Assembly: GCA_900073065.1 (NCBI GenBank)
Contig: FJOG01000046.1
Location: forward strand, 33,840-83,146
DNA: 49,307 nt
Source: Phialocephala subalpina
Lineage: Eukaryota > Ascomycota > Leotiomycetes > Helotiales > Mollisiaceae
Direction of reading: 5' to 3'
Every line of letters starts with the position of its first letter. Position 1 is the stretch's first letter. The translations under genes were made by a program, and so were the position numbers. Shown piece by piece: positions 46,318 to 49,307 of the stretch. The notes below the pieces were generated by a model, which did no database searches, was not told the origin of the DNA, and saw only the letters and a program-made list of their open reading frames with translations.

Positions 46318-46670
46318 GTTTATTTCGAAGTAAAAGTGATAATATACTTTTTAATAACTCGAAATTAATTTGCATTTAATAAGTTTAAATTACGAATGCG
46401 AAATTGCAAAGTAAATAAAGAAGAAGCTATAAATTGATTAGTATATTCCGAAGTGAAAATGAGAATATACTTTTTAACGACTCGAAAATAAAATAAACGA
46501 AGTTGGAAATTAAATAATTAAACTCGATTAATATATTTCGAGGTAAAAGTAAAAGTGTATTTTTTAACGGTTCGAAAGTAAAATAAACGAAGTTAAAAAC
46601 TAAGTAATTAAACTCGATTAGTATATTTCGAGGTGAAAATAAGAGTATACTTTTTAATAATTCGAAGGCG
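46318..46670 (+). repeat. Tandem repeat, 90-bp period
   Basis: Units start at 46318 (diverged), 46441, 46531 and 46621. The middle two are exactly 90 bp apart, end to end. Differences between units are mostly transitions. In one plus frame each unit reads a 30-codon motif of the form YFEVK-(I/V/M)-R/K-V/I-YFL-x-x-R-K, then TAA (probably old CAA), then NKRS. This suggests that a protein with 30-residue repeats was encoded before RIP. Confidence 0.65.
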
Positions 46671-47819
46671 ATTATATCCCTTTAAATTCTACTATTGAAA
46701 TTGATTATATAATTGTTTAATGGCTTTCGAAGTTGTATTTATTTATTTAAAGACGAGGTCTTTTAAAGTCGAGAAGTAATATAAATATAAAGTCGTAATG
46801 AGATTATTAGTAACGGCGAAAAGAGACTCGAGATTCGTAATAATAATAAAATCGACGACGAAAAGGAGGAATTTATAGTTAATTTTGGTTATAAGTTGAT
46901 TACGGAGATCGAAAGTAGAAAAAAGAATAGTTAATAGATAGCTCGAAAGAGAATGAAAGTATTAATAGAAACGGGGTTATAACGAGAAAAGTAAACGAAC
47001 GTAATTATAAGTAAAAAGTAAATTGGAAATAATAAATCGAAAAGAAATAATAAAATTAATAGTTTATAATCGTTGCAATTAATCTCTAAGGGATTATAAG
47101 GTTAAAGAAATCGTAAATATCGATAGCGAAAAAAGTTGGCGTTAAAATTGAAATAAATTTTTATTATAATTAATAGAAGAAGAAAACGGCGAGAAAAAAG
47201 AGTAAATAGTTAGTTATATACAATTATATAACTCATTATACGTTATATAATTGCTATGAAAAACAAATTCACTTTATAGTATTTAAAAATATAATTTCTT
47301 TAATTAATTATAAGCGAAATGAGTTTGTTTATCGTATATTTCAACGATTATACGATTAAAAAAATTGAAATTAGAATATATTAATTCTTATAAATCCTAT
47401 AAATTATTTTATATAAAATTTTCAATTGTAGCGTTATTAATCGTAAAGTTATACGATCTCTTTAAAAAGACGTTTAATAATATTTAGAAGGCTTTAAAAT
47501 CTCGGTTATTAGCCCGAATTAATTTATAATTACCCTGTATATTAATCGATCTAATAATATCGAATCTCGCAAATAAAAGTAGATCTCCATTTTAATCTTA
47601 TAATTCGGAATCCATCGTTTTTCTTTATTAACGCATTATTTTTTTTATTATTATCTCGAGCGATTCTTTTTAATAAATAACGTTTATTCTATCGAAATTT
47701 ACTTAGATTTACCTCGTAAACGAAATAGTAAAACTAAATAACTTTTTTAACGTTCTCTTTAAAGTACTACCTAATTAATCGGCCGCCGGTAATTTTATTC
47801 GCGCTTTCGCTAATAAAGT
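46671..47819. other. RIP-mutated DNA, weak plus-strand protein character
   Basis: The frame of the 90-bp repeat continues for some distance with Lys/Arg-rich sequence and TAA/TAG stops. Past about 47220 no frame is convincing. Confidence 0.35.
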
Positions 47820-48840
47820 AATAAAAATATAAAATATCGCGTTTATAAAAGCGATAACGGCGATAAAGGAAATTTAAGCGGAAATGAAAACAAAGTAAAC
47901 TCGTATAATCGCACGATCTAATAAACGGTTTAATATAATAACGACGAAATTAAATTATATAACGGTAGTTTTAAAAAGTTATAACGATATTTCTACTCGT
48001 TTTCGAGGAATAAATACTCGATTAAATGCAATCGAAAGGTATTTAAGTACTTTAGAAGTTAGCCAACGAGTAATCGAAACGCGTTTAAATATTATAGAGG
48101 ATAATTAACGGCAAGATAAACTCCGGATAAATACTATATATATTATATTTGCTCGATTTACTTCTTTTTAATTCTAATCTAATACTTATCTAAGCGTTAC
48201 AATAGTTTTACGCAGAGTATTAACGGCAAGATTTCTCTTACTCAATTAAAAGTATAATTCTCGCTATTAATCCATATAAATATTAGTATACATATCCCCG
48301 AGTTTCTTAAGTTAATATATAATATCGAGAACTTAAATAATGCGTATAATCGGTTTATCTTAGGGGAATCACTTACTAATTTTCTTAAATAACGCCCTTA
48401 TATAACTTCTCCCTTAAATCGGTATTATAAATTATGATCGCAAGTTTAAAAATACAAAGAAATAAATATTATTCAAAGAAATAATTGGTTTGACTTTGTA
48501 AAAGTATTATATTCTATAAGCGTTTATATTAGCTTTAAATTGGAGTTTAATATCAAATATAAATACTTTTTTGCGATAAATTCGAGTGTATTTCTATGAA
48601 TATTATAGTTTATTAAATAATTTCCATTAGATTTGAGAATATTTACTACGATTATATAATACCCTTAAATTTAAATATTTTTCTAGAGCTTTATAGCCCC
48701 TTATAAAAGCGCTTTTGCGAGGTTTACGGAGTAAAATATATAATAAAGTAAAGGATAGAAAAGGGAAAACCCGTTTTAAAGATCCGTTTGCGGGCGGACG
48801 GCCTTTTTTCTTCCGAAACGAAGGAAAACATTTTAAGTAT
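47820..48840 (+). pseudogene. Decayed ORFs near the right end of the element
   Basis: About 47860-48110 reads as a helical, coiled-coil-type protein (INTRLNAIERYLSTLE, VSQRVIETRLNIIEDN). From about 48230 another frame carries HIPEFLKLIYNIENLN, NNWFDFVKVLYSISV and, near 48710, SAFARFTE, ending with a Lys/Arg-rich tail at about 48838. Only TAA/TAG stops were noted in these parts. I recognise no family. The combination of coiled coil plus a second ORF recalls gag-like or helper proteins of mobile elements. Confidence 0.4.
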
Positions 48841-49307
48841 TAATAAGTTAATATTATTTTATTTGATTAATTTAAAATAAATTATAATTTTATATTATTT
48901 ATAAATATTCTATTGAAATCTTTTAAATTTAAAAATAATAATTTATTATATTTAAAAGAATTCTTTATATTTATAAAAAATAAAATAAAATATATATTGA
49001 GATTAAATATAAAATTTATTTAAAAAAGAAAATTCAAATGGAATTTTTATATTTGGAATTATTATATATAATAAAGAAAAATAAAATAAGAATATTATTT
49101 ATAAATATATATTTGATTATTAATTTAAATCCAAATTTATTAAAATTTTATTTTATTTTAAAAATTTTAATATAAAGTAAAATAAATTATAAAAAGAAAT
49201 AATTAATTTAAAAAAGAAAATATATATAATTTATTATTCGCGAGAATTAAAATAATTTATTATTAATTTATTTAAATATTTAATATTTATAATTTTTTTT
49301 AAAATAT
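48840..49307. repeat. AT-rich block at the right edge
   Basis: Nearly pure A/T, with almost no CG, is in clear contrast to the CG-retaining DNA just to the left. The window ends inside it. Confidence 0.65.

Larger units (their letters stand above)
29115..48860 (+). mobile_element. RIP-degraded Helitron containing a nested Gypsy element
   Basis: Two blocks of decayed plus-strand protein, at 33.4-36.5 kb and 43.07-44.48 kb, together make the Rep-helicase polyprotein of a Helitron. They become contiguous when the Gypsy element 36527-43063 is removed. Almost all CA and TG are converted to TA and most stops are TAA or TAG, the RIP pattern. The ends are not certain. The left limit is placed before a G-run and TCACGTGA (29133-29140), a position where a 5' TC terminus could lie. 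The right limit is placed where composition changes to pure AT. No CTRR end with hairpin was securely found. Additional decayed ORFs (29.5-30.5, 30.8-31.9 and 47.8-48.8 kb) may be helper genes, captured genes or other nested elements. Confidence 0.65.

Noticed and set aside
29091..48804. 11-bp GC-rich inverted repeat: GGCCGTCCGCC at 29091-29101 and its complement at about 48794-48804, which could be terminal inverted repeats of one 19.7-kb element.
   Set aside because: Helitrons lack such inverted termini, the sequences next to the 11 bp do not match, and the right copy lies inside decayed protein-like sequence. It is notable in AT-rich DNA but not enough for a call.
1..49307. Search for tRNA, rRNA and CRISPR-like arrays.
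   Set aside because: No cloverleaf with A and B boxes, no rRNA segment and no regularly spaced short repeats were found; the 90-bp repeat is contiguous and protein-like.

Overview
The window looks like nuclear DNA of a filamentous ascomycete (Pezizomycotina; a Leotiomycetes-type fungus is my best guess, by inference only). The support is short spliceosomal introns of about 40-106 nt with GT...AG ends and CTRAY-type branch sites, PDR-type ABC and Zn2Cys6 genes, HET-, DUF7580- and DUF7730-type families, and large AT-rich blocks carrying the transition-only signature of repeat-induced point mutation (RIP). The genome here is bipartite: a gene-bearing part of normal GC content (about 0.65-26.8 kb, plus 27.24-28.8 kb) and AT-rich, RIP-mutated repeat DNA (1-0.6 kb, a 0.18-kb island at 14.16 kb, 26.88-27.24 kb, and about 29-49.3 kb).

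Gene-bearing part, left to right: a small coiled-coil membrane protein (1.6-2.04 kb, minus); two tandem decayed paralogues of an uncharacterised family (2.42-4.81 kb, plus); a Ubc6/UBE2J-type tail-anchored E2 (5.2-6.16 kb, minus); a Pfa3-like DHHC palmitoyltransferase (6.57-8.06 kb, minus); a three-exon C2H2 zinc-finger protein (9.31-10.86 kb, plus), divergent from the DHHC gene; a DUF7580-like fragment; a large uncharacterised gene that loses its 5' end at an AT-rich island (11.9-14.16 kb, minus); a DUF7730-like protein (14.6-15.66 kb, plus); a small membrane protein (16.07-16.37 kb); a seven-exon, intact full-length PDR-type ABC exporter (16.72-21.5 kb, minus); and, just upstream on the same strand, a Zn2Cys6 transcription factor broken by several frameshifts (22.09-24.28 kb).

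The most unexpected object is a small ORF at 25.93-26.2 kb (minus). Its 89-residue product contains an almost textbook bacterial sigma-70 region 2.3-2.4-3.0 segment, the -10 melting and recognition helix. It follows a short Cys/His motif and precedes a Lys/Glu-rich tail. A TATA-like box and a plausible spliceosomal intron in the 5' UTR suggest that it is a genuine nuclear gene. Beyond it lie a retrotransposon-type ORF fragment and the C-terminal half of a HET-type protein.

From about 29.1 to 48.85 kb I read a RIP-degraded Helitron on the plus strand: conserved N-terminal and Rep-type segments at 33.4-36.5 kb and a PIF1-like helicase at 43.07-44.48 kb. Its single coding frame is interrupted by a nested Ty3/Gypsy chromovirus (36527-43063) with 182-bp LTRs and a CCGTG target-site duplication. 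The flanks contain further decayed ORFs on both strands, including a 358-codon minus-strand frame whose stops are all TAA/TAG, and a 90-bp (30-residue) tandem repeat. No tRNA, rRNA or CRISPR array was recognised. Intron boundaries and pseudogene calls come from reading the sequence by eye.
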